64,000 nt of DNA from Bacillus sp. FJAT-49711 (GCF_018343715.1 NZ_JAGYPL010000008.1:1480-65479); one strand, 5' to 3'. Shown: positions 19,739 through 30,039, counted from the first letter of the stretch. The notes: generated by a model not told the origin, from the sequence alone. Numbers and translations are program-made.

Positions 19739-20037
19739 CGAAACAACTTCCCGAAGAATCCTTTTGCTTTTTCCGCATGGTGATCATCCAGGTAAACAAG
19801 GTCAAAGATTTTCCCTTTTATCGAGACGATCCCTTTATCAACATCTAGATTTTTCATTTGTAAATTTTGACCGCGGATTGCCAAAAAGCCCATTGAAGTT
19901 TCCAATAAAAATTCTTCATTATCAAAGCTTTCTACTTGCTTTACACCTGTTATATCAAGGATTTTTCTTCCTCTCATCACAACATCGTGTTCAGGCATTG
20001 TCCCTTTTGAAGGCATAGTTTCGTAATATTGGTTCAT
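19735..20037 (-). CDS. yabP: sporulation protein YabP
   Basis: A 100-residue YabP/YqfC-family protein, made in the mother cell and needed with YabQ for a normal spore. Conserved core HDVVMRGRKILDITGVKQVE and TSMGFLAIRGQNLQMKNLDV. The ATG at 20043 lies against GAGGG; the ATG at 20037 is 6 nt away and is preferred. In B. subtilis it is expressed from a sigma-E promoter; a candidate lies upstream. Confidence 0.93.
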   Translation of the reverse strand: MNQYYETMPSKGTMPEHDVVMRGRKILDITGVKQVESFDNEEFLLETSMGFLAIRGQNLQMKNLDVDKGIVSIKGKIFDLVYLDDHHAEKAKGFFGKLFR

Positions 20038-20070
20038 TTTCATCCCTCATTTTCGTACTAATTTTGTTTA

Positions 20071-20098
20071 ATACATATGAGAGAGAATGAAAATATAG
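20071..20098 (-). promoter_or_regulatory. yabP promoter candidate (sigma-E type)
   Basis: On the minus strand, CATATGTAT (20071-20079) resembles the sigma-E -10 CATACAMT and lies 12-14 bp after a CTATATT element. Spacing is slightly short. Supported mainly by knowledge that yabP is sigma-E-controlled. Confidence 0.4.
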
Positions 20099-20110
20099 AA
20101 CAAGCTATAA

Positions 20111-20280
20111 GAAAAGCGAAAGCGCCTTGTCCAGTGGCGTACGAACTTCAGGGCCCAAGATTTGCGATAAAGGAAACACGACGAGGAACGAGTTAGTGAA
20201 ATTGGCACTTCAAATTTCACCTGATATTGACTTATCGTAGGGAAAAGGGCAAGAAGTTCGCTAGACGCTTCAGCTAGACC
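20111..20280 (+). repeat. family A repeat with an extra internal inverted repeat
   Basis: Forward copy from GAAAAGCGAAAGCGCC to CAGCTAGACC between rqcP and yabP. It has the conserved GATAAAGGAAACACGACGAG and TTGACTTATCGTAGGG blocks, plus a 25-30 bp insertion containing GTGAAATT..AATTTCAC, a perfect 8-bp inverted repeat, between them. Confidence 0.88.
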
Positions 20281-20283
20281 ATA

Positions 20284-20562
20284 CTAAAGTTCTTCCCTTG
20301 CAGCCTTTTCTTCTTTTAATACGGTATACATACTAGCAGCTTCTTCTTTTCGGGAAGATTCCTGAAGCATGTCAATTTTGACGGTTACGGTTTTTTGCCC
20401 GAACCGAATCTCAAGCTCATCCCCAACTTTTACGTTGGAGCTAGCCTTCGCCATTTGTCCATTGATAGCAATTCTACCTTTATCCGCTACTTCTTTTGCG
20501 AGAGTACGCCTTTTAATTAATCGTGAAACTTTTAAAAATTTATCCAAACGCATTGTTGCCAT
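20284..20562 (-). CDS. rqcP: RqcP, S4-domain ribosome quality control factor
   Basis: RNA-binding S4 protein (YabO) that works with RqcH in adding alanine tails to stalled nascent chains on large ribosomal subunits. The 92-residue product is one S4 domain (about 4-65: [32 protein letters not shown]) with a short helical tail. The ATG at 20562 has GGGG 8 nt upstream; an ATG at 20553 matches the B. subtilis start equally well. 13 bp downstream of yabN. Confidence 0.94.
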   Translation of the reverse strand: MATMRLDKFLKVSRLIKRRTLAKEVADKGRIAINGQMAKASSNVKVGDELEIRFGQKTVTVKIDMLQESSRKEEAASMYTVLKEEKAAREEL

Positions 20563-20575
20563 TTAGTTCACCCCT

Positions 20576-22042
20576 CTATAAACCTGCTTTTTTAGCATCA
20601 TTCCAAAATTGATCTAGCTCTTCCAGACTAAATTCCTCAAATGTTCTCCCACTCTCATGAACTTTTAATTCTATGAAAGAAAATCGGCGTAAAAACTTTT
20701 CATTCGAGGTTTGCAAAGCCTCTTCCGGATGAATTTTGAGGAGCCTTGCTACATTCACTAATGCAAATAGTAAATCACCGAATTCTAAAAGCTGATCATG
20801 CTTCTTCCCATTCGTCAATTCATCCTCAAATTCCTGCATTTCCTCTTTAACTTTTTCCCAAGCCTCTTCAGGAGCTCCCCAATCGAAACCGACTTTCCCA
20901 GCTTTTTTTTGGTACTCATACGACAGAAGCAAGGCTGGCAATCCCTTACTCGTTCCCTCTAGCAGTGATTTTCTAATGCCTGTATTACTTTTTTCTTCAG
21001 CTTTAATTTTCTCCCAATTCTCTACAACTTGCTCGGAATCTTCCGCTTGAACATCACTAAACACATGTGGATGGCGACGAACCATTTTTTCATTAAGCCC
21101 TAAGACGACATCTTCAATCGAAAACATCCCTTCATCCTCACCAATTTGCGCATGAAGCATGATTTGCAACAAAACATCGCCAAGTTCTTCAATCATATTA
21201 TCTATATCGTCGCGATCAATCGCATCGAGTAGTTCGTAGGCCTCTTCTATTAAATACTTTTTTAATGATTCGTGTGTCTGTTCTTTATCCCACGGACAAC
21301 CATTAGGCCCTCTTAAATCTGCGATAATTTTCCTCAATGTCGAAAATTCCTTATACGCAAGTTCCCGTGAAGAAATGGGCGGCACGTAAAGACTCGTTAA
21401 ATTATCAAGCTTCATTTGCCGATCTAATTCATACAATGGAATTCTAGTGATTCGCTCCAACGTACTGCCCGCGGCAGTGACCATCACCACCTCATAATCA
21501 TCTGGATATTTTTCCATTAGCGTCAATTTTACATCTGATGCAACAAAGGCATCGTAAACTTGAGCAATAATGACATGTTGGTCAATCCGGATTTGTTCTT
21601 TGTGCAGCATTGTCCCGTCAAGCAATTGAAAGCCTTCCACTGGATCCACGTTCACAGCAGTAAATAAACTATCTAAAAAACTTTGGCCACCGGCTACTTT
21701 TATATTGATTCCACGCAGAGGACCTTGTTCTAAGAGCAATTGAACCGTCCTCTCCGCTACCATTGGGTGTCCGGGAACAGCATATATAACCTTCTCAGTT
21801 TCTGCCGTTTTTAAAAGAGTTTCGGTAATTTCCTCATAAACCGCATCGAACTGATCATGTTTTTCATACACTTCATCGAACGACTTAAAATCAATGTCCT
21901 CGCGAATCAATTCATCCACTACAGGGTGCTCTTTCGTTCTTAAAATTAGGCGATCACCATGCTTCATTAATTTATATACCCCTAGTGGCAGCTGATCTAA
22001 ATCTCCTGATCCAAGTCCGATTATGATGATTTCTTTTTTCAT
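20576..22042 (-). CDS. yabN: YabN: tetrapyrrole-methylase-like domain fused to MazG pyrophosphohydrolase
   Basis: A two-domain fusion of 488 residues. The N-terminal half (1-220) is a TP-methylase fold (EIIIIGLGSGDLDQLPLG, VPGHPMVAERT) of unknown substrate. The C-terminal half (about 240-480) contains two MazG-type segments with the metal motif EELGDVLLQI and PNGCPWDKEQTHESL, typical of nucleoside triphosphate pyrophosphohydrolases that clean up non-canonical NTPs. It begins 2 bp after yabM. Confidence 0.94.
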   Translation of the reverse strand: MKKEIIIIGLGSGDLDQLPLGVYKLMKHGDRLILRTKEHPVVDELIREDIDFKSFDEVYEKHDQFDAVYEEITETLLKTAETEKVIYAVPGHPMVAERTVQLLLEQGPLRGINIKVAGGQSFLDSLFTAVNVDPVEGFQLLDGTMLHKEQIRIDQHVIIAQVYDAFVASDVKLTLMEKYPDDYEVVMVTAAGSTLERITRIPLYELDRQMKLDNLTSLYVPPISSRELAYKEFSTLRKIIADLRGPNGCPWDKEQTHESLKKYLIEEAYELLDAIDRDDIDNMIEELGDVLLQIMLHAQIGEDEGMFSIEDVVLGLNEKMVRRHPHVFSDVQAEDSEQVVENWEKIKAEEKSNTGIRKSLLEGTSKGLPALLLSYEYQKKAGKVGFDWGAPEEAWEKVKEEMQEFEDELTNGKKHDQLLEFGDLLFALVNVARLLKIHPEEALQTSNEKFLRRFSFIELKVHESGRTFEEFSLEELDQFWNDAKKAGL

Positions 22043-22044
22043 AA

Positions 22045-23631
22045 TTACTTCCTTTCCCGCTCTCTACTAACGAGCCGCTCTCCAAAAGGAATTAGCGTCA
22101 TTTCCTCAGATGTTAATATATGACTTTTCACTATCATAATCAAAAATACAGCCGCTCCTATCATCACACTACTTAATGCTATAAAAGTATAAATCAAGCG
22201 GCCATCACCGATTAAAGACGTTGCATACAGCCATAATTGCAAAGCGACTGTCATGGCAAGGCCAGCAACAACAAGCCTGTTCGCCATTTTTTTCAAAATT
22301 GCTAGAACAGCCACTTTTTTATTTAACTTTTTGATCATCAGGATTGATACGACCGCTAGCCCTATGACCGTAGCAATAGCAGAACCCATCGTACTTAATA
22401 GCGGTATGAATATAATGTTTAAAACAACTTTCGTTATTAGACCCACGATTATATACTTGCCAGGAGCAAAGACATGACCCAAGCCTTGTAAAATTCCAGA
22501 GCATATCAAAATGATAGAGCTGAAAAATATGGAAATAGCTAAAACGGAAAGAACGAAGGATCCTTCCCCATTAGCGAACAGCATCGTATTAGTCGGCTTC
22601 ATAATATTTGCAAGTCCTATAGCGGCACCAAAACCAATAACAGTCGTAATTTTAATAGCGCTGATCGCTTTCTGCTGTATAAAGTCTTCTTCATCTCTTA
22701 ACCAAGCCGATGCTATAAGTGGAACTAACGCTAAAGAAAATGATGAAGCCGCAACTGTCCCGAGCTGCAGTAAAGGCTGGCCGCGATCAAATACCCCTTT
22801 CAATACTTTTGCATCATCCACACTGACACCTGATTGAACAAGCAAAGAATATAGACTGAATGAATCAATCATTTGAAAAAGAATAAGGAGCATTCCGCTT
22901 AAACAAATAGCTGTACCATGAACAAGCACGATTTGAGCTGTTTTATAAAATTTACGAAAAGACAACCCTTTTATAAAAAGAAGTCGGAGTGCATTATATT
23001 TCCAAACAAAAAAAGTAAGAATTAAAAGACCAAACGCCGTACCAAGTATAGAGCCTGTTACAGCACCGCTCCCAACCTCATATAAGGAACAACCTTTTGA
23101 AACAAACAGGAAAGCGATGAGAAGGATAGCGGTAACCCTTGCTAACTGTTCAGTCACTTGGCTAATAGCCGTCGGCGTCATTTTTCCGACGCTTTGAAAA
23201 TAACCCCTCCATATGGATAGGAACGGTAAAAATATAAACATATACGCGGAGATTTTTACTAAAGGGGCTAACGCGGCATCTCCCATCCAAACCGATATAA
23301 AGGGTGCTCCGAAAAAAAAGATAGAGAACAATAAAGCTCCCACAATCAGAAGAGTAAGGAAAGCAGCCTGCAAGCCATGTGCAAGATGATTTCGTTTCCC
23401 TAGGTCACTTTCCGCCGCCAATTTCGAAATAATAACTGGAAAACCGGAACTAGCCAAAACAGCCGCTATTCCATAAATTGGATAAACCTGTTGATATATG
23501 TAAAAGCCAACGTCCCCTACGATATTTTGAAAGGGCACCCGATATACCGCACTCAATATTTTTACTATCAAAGCGGCCATCGTTAAAATGAGTGCTCCAT
23601 GCATAAACTGATTCGATTGTTCTTTAGGCAA
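22045..23631 (-). CDS. yabM: YabM, polysaccharide/lipid flippase of the SpoVB/MurJ superfamily
   Basis: A 528-residue integral membrane protein with about 14 TM helices, an N-terminal VKILSAVYRVPFQNIVGDVGFYIYQQVYP and the GFPVIISKLAAE segment shared with SpoVB and other MOP-superfamily flippases. Probably moves a lipid-linked precursor across the membrane; the substrate is not shown. In B. subtilis it directly follows spoVT; here a 323-bp spacer with a terminator intervenes. Confidence 0.9.
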   Translation of the reverse strand: MPKEQSNQFMHGALILTMAALIVKILSAVYRVPFQNIVGDVGFYIYQQVYPIYGIAAVLASSGFPVIISKLAAESDLGKRNHLAHGLQAAFLTLLIVGALLFSIFFFGAPFISVWMGDAALAPLVKISAYMFIFLPFLSIWRGYFQSVGKMTPTAISQVTEQLARVTAILLIAFLFVSKGCSLYEVGSGAVTGSILGTAFGLLILTFFVWKYNALRLLFIKGLSFRKFYKTAQIVLVHGTAICLSGMLLILFQMIDSFSLYSLLVQSGVSVDDAKVLKGVFDRGQPLLQLGTVAASSFSLALVPLIASAWLRDEEDFIQQKAISAIKITTVIGFGAAIGLANIMKPTNTMLFANGEGSFVLSVLAISIFFSSIILICSGILQGLGHVFAPGKYIIVGLITKVVLNIIFIPLLSTMGSAIATVIGLAVVSILMIKKLNKKVAVLAILKKMANRLVVAGLAMTVALQLWLYATSLIGDGRLIYTFIALSSVMIGAAVFLIMIVKSHILTSEEMTLIPFGERLVSRERERK

Positions 23632-23954
23632 ACCCGCTCTCGCCTTTCCGTGGTAAAATCTTCATGAAAATTATTATAACATAAACACAAAAGCACAAGG
23701 CGCGTATTCACAGACGTACAAGCTATGGGGTATGAATGTTCGAGGTTGTAAAGCATTCATGTCCCGCCTCCAGAGGCTGGCGATTGCAGCAAGGCAAGAT
23801 GGAGGCGTAAAAGAGAAGGACAGTAAGTTTGCTGCCTGCACACTAGAAGAAAACTTTTTCCTAGAGAAATTGTTCCATGAAACTGCACTTTTTAACTTCC
23901 TTAAAAATACAAAAACCCGGAGCGATATGATTCTCCAGGTTTTCCGTATTACTA
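23632..23954 (-). other. spoVT-yabM intergenic region with terminator (23903-23944)
   Basis: 323 bp without a credible gene. On the minus strand, AAAACCTGGAG pairs with CTCCGGGTTTT and is followed by TGTATTTTT: the spoVT terminator. The rest has direct and inverted scraps (CATTCATG, GCCTCC/GGAGGC near 23767-23805). A CACAAAAGCACAAGGCG segment near 23690 loosely resembles a family A end. No promoter for yabM was recognised. Confidence 0.6.
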
Positions 23955-24491
23955 TTATGATTCCATTTGCCTTGCTAAAAAACTTGCCGCGGTTTCCGCA
24001 GATTTTTTTTCTATTTCACCGATGGTTTGATCTTTTGAGAATATAACAACGGCACCGATAGGATCCCCGCTTGCGATGATTGGGGATATCGTATACGAGG
24101 ACAGTTCTTCCTCATGTCCTTCTATAAGCGCAATTTTGCTAGGGTTTTTTTCAAGATGGGAGGAGCGCTCAGACATTGCTTTTTCTATAACTTCACCATT
24201 GCTTTTATTCAGATATTCTTTCTTTGAGCTGCCGCTGACTGCGATAACAGCGTCTCTATCACAAATTAAAATTGAACTGCCTAAGCTTTCATATAAGGCT
24301 TCTCCATATTCTTTTGCAAAATCCCCTAATTCATTGATTGGAGAATATTTTTTTAATATTACTTCACCCTCACGATCAACAAAAATCTCCAATGGGTCGC
24401 CTTCACGAATTCTAAGAGTCCTCCGAATTTCTTTCGGGATTACGACCCTGCCTAAATCATCAATTCGACGAACAATACCAGTTGCCTTCAT
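23955..24491 (-). CDS. spoVT: stage V sporulation protein T, AbrB-like regulator
   Basis: Forespore regulator of sigma-G genes. The 178-residue product has an N-terminal SpoVT/AbrB DNA-binding domain (about 1-50: MKATGIVRRIDDLGRVVIPKE) and a C-terminal GAF-like domain with ICDRDAVIAVSGSSKKEYL. The frame extends 7 codons further, but the ATG at 24491 matches the highly conserved family start. A sigma-G-like promoter lies upstream, as known for spoVT. Confidence 0.97.
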   Translation of the reverse strand: MKATGIVRRIDDLGRVVIPKEIRRTLRIREGDPLEIFVDREGEVILKKYSPINELGDFAKEYGEALYESLGSSILICDRDAVIAVSGSSKKEYLNKSNGEVIEKAMSERSSHLEKNPSKIALIEGHEEELSSYTISPIIASGDPIGAVVIFSKDQTIGEIEKKSAETAASFLARQMES

Positions 24492-24606
24492 CCTAAGTTG
24501 CCTCTCTTTCATCAGATGATTTTACAAAAGCTTTCCGAATAATGAAGCTCTTTGATTTAAAGAAAAGCTTCCGTTTTTACAATTCATTACCATCGGTTGT
24601 TGAATT

Positions 24607-24636
24607 TAGTATCTTTCAGTTAGAGAGTTCTATACA
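24607..24636 (-). promoter_or_regulatory. spoVT promoter candidate (sigma-G)
   Basis: On the minus strand, TGTATA (24631-24636) and GATACTA (24607-24613) are 17 bp apart, one mismatch each from the forespore sigma-G pattern TGMATA-N17-CATAMTA. The position fits known sigma-G control of spoVT. Confidence 0.65.
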
Positions 24637-24671
24637 TTTTTATTCATTTTTTTGGTAGATGAAAGCAACTT

Positions 24672-27600
24672 TTACTTTTTAGCCTTATTCAGTTCCTTCA
24701 TAATATCTGTTGAAATCTTTAACCATTCATCTGTTTGTAGTCGATTTGTTTGAATTGTAATTTTCAAACGGGACCCATCCATTCCAAGGCCAACTATTCT
24801 TCCATGTTGGTTGCAAATAGCAAAGACCTTTGTGCCATCTATTTCTTTCGTTCCTTCTTCTGACATAAAAATGGATATTTCCGTTTTAGATTGCTTAATG
24901 AGTTCCAGCTTCGCTTGACGGGCGTACACTTTCATTTCAGCTACTGTAAATAAATAACCGACTTGTTCCGGATAGTCGCCAAAACGATCGATCATCTCTT
25001 CTTGCAATTCTTCCATTTCTTCAAAAGAGTCAATATTTCTAAAACGTTTGTACATTTCTATTTTTTGATAACCATCGTTAATGTAAGAGTCCGGAATATA
25101 AGCATCCAGCTCAAGCTCTACTTCAAACGAAGGTACGTTCTGCTGATCAATCATTCCTTTTCGTTCATCAATAGCATCCTTAAGCATTTGAGAATACAAA
25201 TCAAATCCAACAGAATCGATAAACCCATGCTGCTGGGCACCTAGTAAATTACCAGCGCCCCTAATAGATAAATCGCGCATCGCAATTTTAAAGCCTGACC
25301 CTAATTCCGTAAATTCTTTAATAGCTTGCAATCTTTTTTCGGCTACTTCCGTTAAAACTTTATTACGTCTATACGTAAAATACGCATACGCAATACGGTT
25401 GGAGCGGCCAACCCGGCCTCTTAATTGATAGAGCTGGGAAAGTCCCATTCGATCAGCGTCATGTACGATCAATGTATTTACATTTGGGATATCCACACCC
25501 GTTTCAATAATCGTCGTCGTAACAAGGACATCAAATTCCCCGTCAAGAAAACTGAGAATGACAGATTCAAGTTCCGTTTCAGTCATTTGCCCATGCGCAT
25601 ATGCCACCCGTGCATCTGGAACAAGCATGGAAATTTCCTCTGTTTTTCTTTCAATATCTTCAACACGGTTATATAAGAAATAAACTTGACCACCCCTCGC
25701 CAACTCTCGCTCAATTGACTCTTTGACAAGCGCACCGTTATATTCCATCACATACGTCTGCACTGGGAATCGATTTTCTGGGGGTGTTTCAATAACAGAT
25801 AAATCTCGTACACCTAACATTGACATGTGAAGCGTCCTAGGGATAGGAGTCGCAGTCAATGTCAACACATCAATATTTGATTTTAACTGCTTGATTTTTT
25901 CTTTATGTGTCACTCCAAAACGCTGCTCTTCATCCACGATTAAAAGTCCGAGATCAGCATAATGAATATCTTTTGATAAAAGACGATGGGTGCCGACGAC
26001 GATATCAACTGTACCATTTTTTAATCCTTTTGCCGTTTCAGTTTGCTGTTTTTTAGAACGGAATCTGCTTAGCAAGCCAATATTAATTGGGTATTCTTGA
26101 AATCTCTCCTTAATAGTTTCAAAATGCTGCTGGGCAAGGATCGTAGTCGGCACTAAAATAGCGACCTGCTTCCCATCCATAATTGCTTTAAACGCAGCGC
26201 GGATAGCCACTTCTGTTTTCCCGTAACCAACATCACCACATAATAGGCGATCCATCGGTCTTTCTTTTTCCATATCTCGTTTAATTTCTATGATTGAACG
26301 CAGTTGGTCTTCTGTTTCTTGATATGGGAAAGAAGCTTCAAGCTCCCGTTGTAAATCGCTATCTGGAGAAAATGCATATCCTTTGGCGGCTTCCCTCTCA
26401 GCGTATAATTTGATTAAGTCATCCGCAATGTCTTTGACTGAAGACTCTACTTTTTTCTTTACACGCTTCCAGTCGCTGCCACCTAATTTATATACTTTTG
26501 GCTCCTTTCCTTCAGAGCCTACATATTTTTGAACGAGATCAATTTGTTCAACTGGTACATAGAGCTTATCACTAGCTTGATATTTAAGATGCAAATAATC
26601 CTTATGAACTCCGTTGATTAGAAGGGTTTCAATCCCTAAGTATCTTCCTATCCCATGATTGACATGGACAACATAATCTCCAACTTTCAATTCTGAATAA
26701 CTTTTTATACGTTCAGCATTTGAAAGCTTTTGTCTTCGTTTTGATTTGCGAGTTTTTTTATTAAAGATTTCTTCTTCTGTAATCACAGCTATTTTGGCTG
26801 CTGGCAGCTCAAAGCCTGTATTCAAAGCACCTTCAATAATTTGAATTCCAGATACTGCATGATCTGGACTTTTTACGATAGATGCCTCAATTTCATAGTC
26901 ATATAAAACAGATTGTATTTTCTTTGCCCTTTCAGCATTTGGAGCAAGAAAAATAACGGAATAACGATTTTTTTGCCAGCGATCTACTTCACCTTTCAGA
27001 ACATGCATCTGACCATGGAAGTTTTGCATGAGTTTACAAGGGATATTAGATATGTTTTGTGGGCTCGTGTTAGGAACATGCCTCATAAATAAAGACAAAT
27101 AGACTTTAGGTAGTGGATGTTTAGATATTAATTGAGAAAACTGATTTGACACGGCGAGATCATGAATGATTTCACCTTGTTCCAGTAGGGATGTATGCCA
27201 CTCTGCTTCTTCCTTTTCGAGTCTTTCATTCATTTCCTGAATACGGCTTAATTCATCAAAGATTAATAACCCGTTCGTAGATAGGTAATCTAGCAAACTT
27301 GCAGCAGGCTCATAGGCGTATGATATATATTTATAAAATTGCTCTGGTTTTTGACCGTTTCGGAGCTGCTCTAAATCATATCCAATGTTTTCTGATAAAA
27401 GTTCTTTCGCTTTTTCATTTCTGAATTTCTTCAAAGAACGCGAAAGGCCCGCTTCAAGTTGATCTACAGTTATTGCCAATTGATCATGGTTCACTGGCGT
27501 TTCCGAAGCAGGACCAATTAATACGCTTTCCCTTTTTTCTTTAGACCGTTGATCATCAAGAGAAAAAGATCGAATCGAATCCACTTCTGTATCAAACAGC

Positions 27601-28184
27601 TCTATTCGTATCGGATCTGTTTCTGTCAAAGGATATATATCTAATATTCCTCCACGTACACTAAATTCACCCGGTGCACTAACCATGTCCGTGCGGCTGT
27701 ATCCCATTTGAACAAACTTCAACAAATCATTCTCAAGGTCTAAATCTTGTCCCACTTCAATTACGAGTTGATATTTTTGCCAAACAGAAGGGGGCGGCAA
27801 TATTTTTCGTATACTAGCAATTGGAACGACAAATACACCGCGACGGCCCGATGCCATATAATTTAGCGTTTCAATTCGCTGGGCGCGCAGTTCTGGGCTT
27901 GCAACACTAAGTTCGGCTGCTATTAATTCATTGGCAGGATAAAGAAAAAGCTCATCTTCGTCCATAAATTGAGCGAGATCCTCATAAATCTTTTGCGCTT
28001 GCAAAAGGTTATGGGTGATGACCATAACTGATTTTCCAGATTTCTCAGCCGCCGACGCAATGAATGCTGACCTCGCCGATCCCGAAAGTCCGGCTATTAA
28101 TTGCTCACGCAGATTTCCCTCAATTCCAGAAAGAATCGTTTGTATTTCATTTTGCTGAATAATTAAGTTTTTAATGCCTTGCAT
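24672..28184 (-). CDS. mfd: transcription-repair coupling factor Mfd
   Basis: Displaces RNA polymerase stalled at DNA lesions and recruits UvrA. The 1170-residue product has the UvrB-like N-terminal module (about 1-340), the RNA-polymerase-interaction domain (about 490-560: [20 protein letters not shown]), the RecG-like translocase with Walker [12 protein letters not shown] and DEEQ box, the motif VI region QLRGRVGRS, and the C-terminal TRCF domain. Between fin and spoVT as in B. subtilis. Confidence 0.98.
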   Translation of the reverse strand: MQGIKNLIIQQNEIQTILSGIEGNLREQLIAGLSGSARSAFIASAAEKSGKSVMVITHNLLQAQKIYEDLAQFMDEDELFLYPANELIAAELSVASPELRAQRIETLNYMASGRRGVFVVPIASIRKILPPPSVWQKYQLVIEVGQDLDLENDLLKFVQMGYSRTDMVSAPGEFSVRGGILDIYPLTETDPIRIELFDTEVDSIRSFSLDDQRSKEKRESVLIGPASETPVNHDQLAITVDQLEAGLSRSLKKFRNEKAKELLSENIGYDLEQLRNGQKPEQFYKYISYAYEPAASLLDYLSTNGLLIFDELSRIQEMNERLEKEEAEWHTSLLEQGEIIHDLAVSNQFSQLISKHPLPKVYLSLFMRHVPNTSPQNISNIPCKLMQNFHGQMHVLKGEVDRWQKNRYSVIFLAPNAERAKKIQSVLYDYEIEASIVKSPDHAVSGIQIIEGALNTGFELPAAKIAVITEEEIFNKKTRKSKRRQKLSNAERIKSYSELKVGDYVVHVNHGIGRYLGIETLLINGVHKDYLHLKYQASDKLYVPVEQIDLVQKYVGSEGKEPKVYKLGGSDWKRVKKKVESSVKDIADDLIKLYAEREAAKGYAFSPDSDLQRELEASFPYQETEDQLRSIIEIKRDMEKERPMDRLLCGDVGYGKTEVAIRAAFKAIMDGKQVAILVPTTILAQQHFETIKERFQEYPINIGLLSRFRSKKQQTETAKGLKNGTVDIVVGTHRLLSKDIHYADLGLLIVDEEQRFGVTHKEKIKQLKSNIDVLTLTATPIPRTLHMSMLGVRDLSVIETPPENRFPVQTYVMEYNGALVKESIERELARGGQVYFLYNRVEDIERKTEEISMLVPDARVAYAHGQMTETELESVILSFLDGEFDVLVTTTIIETGVDIPNVNTLIVHDADRMGLSQLYQLRGRVGRSNRIAYAYFTYRRNKVLTEVAEKRLQAIKEFTELGSGFKIAMRDLSIRGAGNLLGAQQHGFIDSVGFDLYSQMLKDAIDERKGMIDQQNVPSFEVELELDAYIPDSYINDGYQKIEMYKRFRNIDSFEEMEELQEEMIDRFGDYPEQVGYLFTVAEMKVYARQAKLELIKQSKTEISIFMSEEGTKEIDGTKVFAICNQHGRIVGLGMDGSRLKITIQTNRLQTDEWLKISTDIMKELNKAKK

Positions 28185-28320
28185 GTTTATCTCCTCTTCA
28201 TAGAAAGATGGCAGGAATTTAAGAGGCTAGCTTGAATCTATTTATTTTCTTATTTTCCAAATTTAAAAACGTTATGAATATACGCAACGGAAAAATGCTT
28301 TGGATTTCCCTCCAAAGCTT

Positions 28321-28551
28321 TTAATGAATAAGATAATCATACTGATGCAAATCGGGATTTTTTTTGAATGCTTCATGGCAATCATCGCATATTGCTTGAA
28401 TATGAATATCTCCATTCGATCCGTACGTAACCATTTCCTGTCTTTCGCTATCGGTTAATGTATGAATGCCAAGTTGTTCTTCTTGAAAAGCTGCATCTTC
28501 AATGGTGGCCATTTTTGAAGAACAATGCCGGCAATAATAATGAATTGGTAT
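28321..28551 (-). CDS. fin: anti-sigma-F factor Fin, apparently starting at ATA
   Basis: Small zinc-ribbon protein (YabK) that shuts off sigma-F so that sigma-G can take over in the forespore. Counting from an ATA codon at 28551 it has 76 residues, the B. subtilis length as I recall it, with IHYYCRHC (C7, C10) and ICDDC (C55, C58) forming the zinc ribbon and HQYDYLIH at the end. No ATG, GTG or TTG precedes IHYYC; the first ATG (28512) would delete the first CxxC. GAGGAGG lies exactly 7 nt before the ATA. Either ATA is used or the gene is translationally weakened. Confidence 0.85.
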   Translation of the reverse strand: MPIHYYCRHCSSKMATIEDAAFQEEQLGIHTLTDSERQEMVTYGSNGDIHIQAICDDCHEAFKKNPDLHQYDYLIH

Positions 28552-28620
28552 TGTAATCCCTCCTCACAAAAAACAATCCGTTCACATAGTATGAACATTT
28601 TTGCGGGGAGTTATTCGCAT

Positions 28621-29181
28621 TTAACCATTATATTGGTTCATGACTTCAAGAAAAGGCTTATTCAACCACTCTTCGCATGCATCTACACATCTTTCAACGA
28701 CAGATTGTATTTCGTCTTTTTCGTCTTTGCGAAACTTACTTAATACATAATCCGGTACAGTCATTCCAACTGGAGGACGATCAATGCCTACTCGTATCCT
28801 TTTGAATTCTTGTGTACCAAGACTTGCTATCGTAGACTTTATGCCATTATGCCCACCAGCGCTTCCCTTTTGTCTAAGCCGGATTTTTCCAACTGGCAAA
28901 TCTAGATCATCATAAACCACGAGTAAATCTTCCACCTGTATATCATAGTAATCCATTAACGGCCGGATACTTTCACCCGATAAATTCATATATGTTAACG
29001 GTTTAAGTAAAATAATCTTTTCTCCATTTTTATGAATAACAGAATAGATTCCGTTGAATTTTTTCTCGGACAAAGTTGTTCCGAATCTTTTTGCTAATTC
29101 GTCCACAATGACAAATCCAATATTATGTCTTGTTTTTTTATAGGAAAGACCCGGGTTCCCTAACCCAACAATTAACTTCAT
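28621..29181 (-). CDS. pth: peptidyl-tRNA hydrolase (SpoVC)
   Basis: Recycles peptidyl-tRNA released from ribosomes. The 186-residue product has LIVGLGNPGLSYKKTRHNIGF (about 3-23, with catalytic His), LLKPLTYMNLSGES, VVYDDLDLPVGKIRLR and GGHNGIKS. The ATG at 29181 is preferred over the in-frame GTG at 29190 because GGGGTG lies about 6 nt upstream. The ctc-pth-fin-mfd order is standard. Confidence 0.97.
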   Translation of the reverse strand: MKLIVGLGNPGLSYKKTRHNIGFVIVDELAKRFGTTLSEKKFNGIYSVIHKNGEKIILLKPLTYMNLSGESIRPLMDYYDIQVEDLLVVYDDLDLPVGKIRLRQKGSAGGHNGIKSTIASLGTQEFKRIRVGIDRPPVGMTVPDYVLSKFRKDEKDEIQSVVERCVDACEEWLNKPFLEVMNQYNG

Positions 29182-29283
29182 CCTAAACACCCCAACTTAC
29201 ACCTATTTCATTTATTATACGCTATAAAGTACATAAACGGAAACAAAAGCGCAACCTTTGCTGGCTGCGCTTCACTTTAAAGA

Positions 29284-29919
29284 TTATACATCTTCGCCTT
29301 CTGCTTTATCGTCGTTGCTATTTTCAGGTGGATCTTCTTCTCGAACTCCTCCATCTGGATCTTCTTCCTCTGTACGTGGAGGCTGGATATTCGCGATTGG
29401 ATCATCATCTTCATGATTGATGGTACATGCGAAATTACCTCGGATATCTCCAACTGTTACAGACTCTCCAATGTTTAAGTTTGAAATATCAATTTGGAGT
29501 ACTTCTGGAATTTTATCCGGAACGGCCGTGACGGAAAGCTCATGCAGCAAAATCTGAAGAACTCCTCCACTTTTGACCCCTTCCGCGTCTTCCGATACTT
29601 CAACCCTAACATTCGCTTCAATTTCTTGAGTTAGGTCAACAGCTAAGAAATCGGCATGAACAATGTCTTTCTTCAATGGATCTTCTTGATATTCGTGAAG
29701 GATTACACTTACTTTTTTCCCTTCCAAATCTAAAGAAATTACACCATTTCGTCCAACTTCTCGCATTGTTTTTAAAAAATCTGCACTATTAACGGAAATT
29801 GGCGTATTTTCTACCCGGTACCCGTAAACTACTGCCGGAAAATTACCTTGCGTACGAATATCCGTTAATTGTGAACGTTTCCCATTCGTACGACTTTTTG
29901 CCACTAGTACTGTACTCAT
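29284..29919 (-). CDS. ctc: general stress ribosomal protein Ctc (bL25 family)
   Basis: 5S-rRNA-binding L25/TL5-type protein that joins ribosomes under stress. The 211-residue product has the N-terminal L25 domain (1-95), the C-terminal TL5 domain (about 100-185) and an acidic tail of Glu, Asp and Pro. The frame continues 12 codons upstream, but the ATG at 29919 gives the family's MSTVLVAKSRTN and follows GGGAG. A sigma-B promoter lies upstream; ctc is the classic sigma-B reporter in B. subtilis. Confidence 0.96.
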   Translation of the reverse strand: MSTVLVAKSRTNGKRSQLTDIRTQGNFPAVVYGYRVENTPISVNSADFLKTMREVGRNGVISLDLEGKKVSVILHEYQEDPLKKDIVHADFLAVDLTQEIEANVRVEVSEDAEGVKSGGVLQILLHELSVTAVPDKIPEVLQIDISNLNIGESVTVGDIRGNFACTINHEDDDPIANIQPPRTEEEDPDGGVREEDPPENSNDDKAEGEDV

Positions 29920-29963
29920 AAGTATGACACTCCCTCTCCCTATTATGTAATGCATCTCTATTA

Positions 29964-29989
29964 ATACCCTAACATAAACAAAAATAAAC
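29964..29989 (-). promoter_or_regulatory. ctc promoter (sigma-B)
   Basis: On the minus strand, GTTTAT (29984-29989) and GGGTAT (29964-29969) are 14 bp apart: the GTTT-N12/14-GGGTAT pattern of sigma-B. The -10 is 45 bp from the start codon. Confidence 0.85.
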
Positions 29990-30039
29990 TTCTAATTATA
30001 TGAAAAAACAAAGATAAGGACTCAATTTTAAACGTGGCA

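Noticed and set aside
23732-24046. 104-codon plus-strand frame between yabM and spoVT
   Set aside because: It runs antisense into spoVT, contains the spoVT terminator and has no ribosome binding site.
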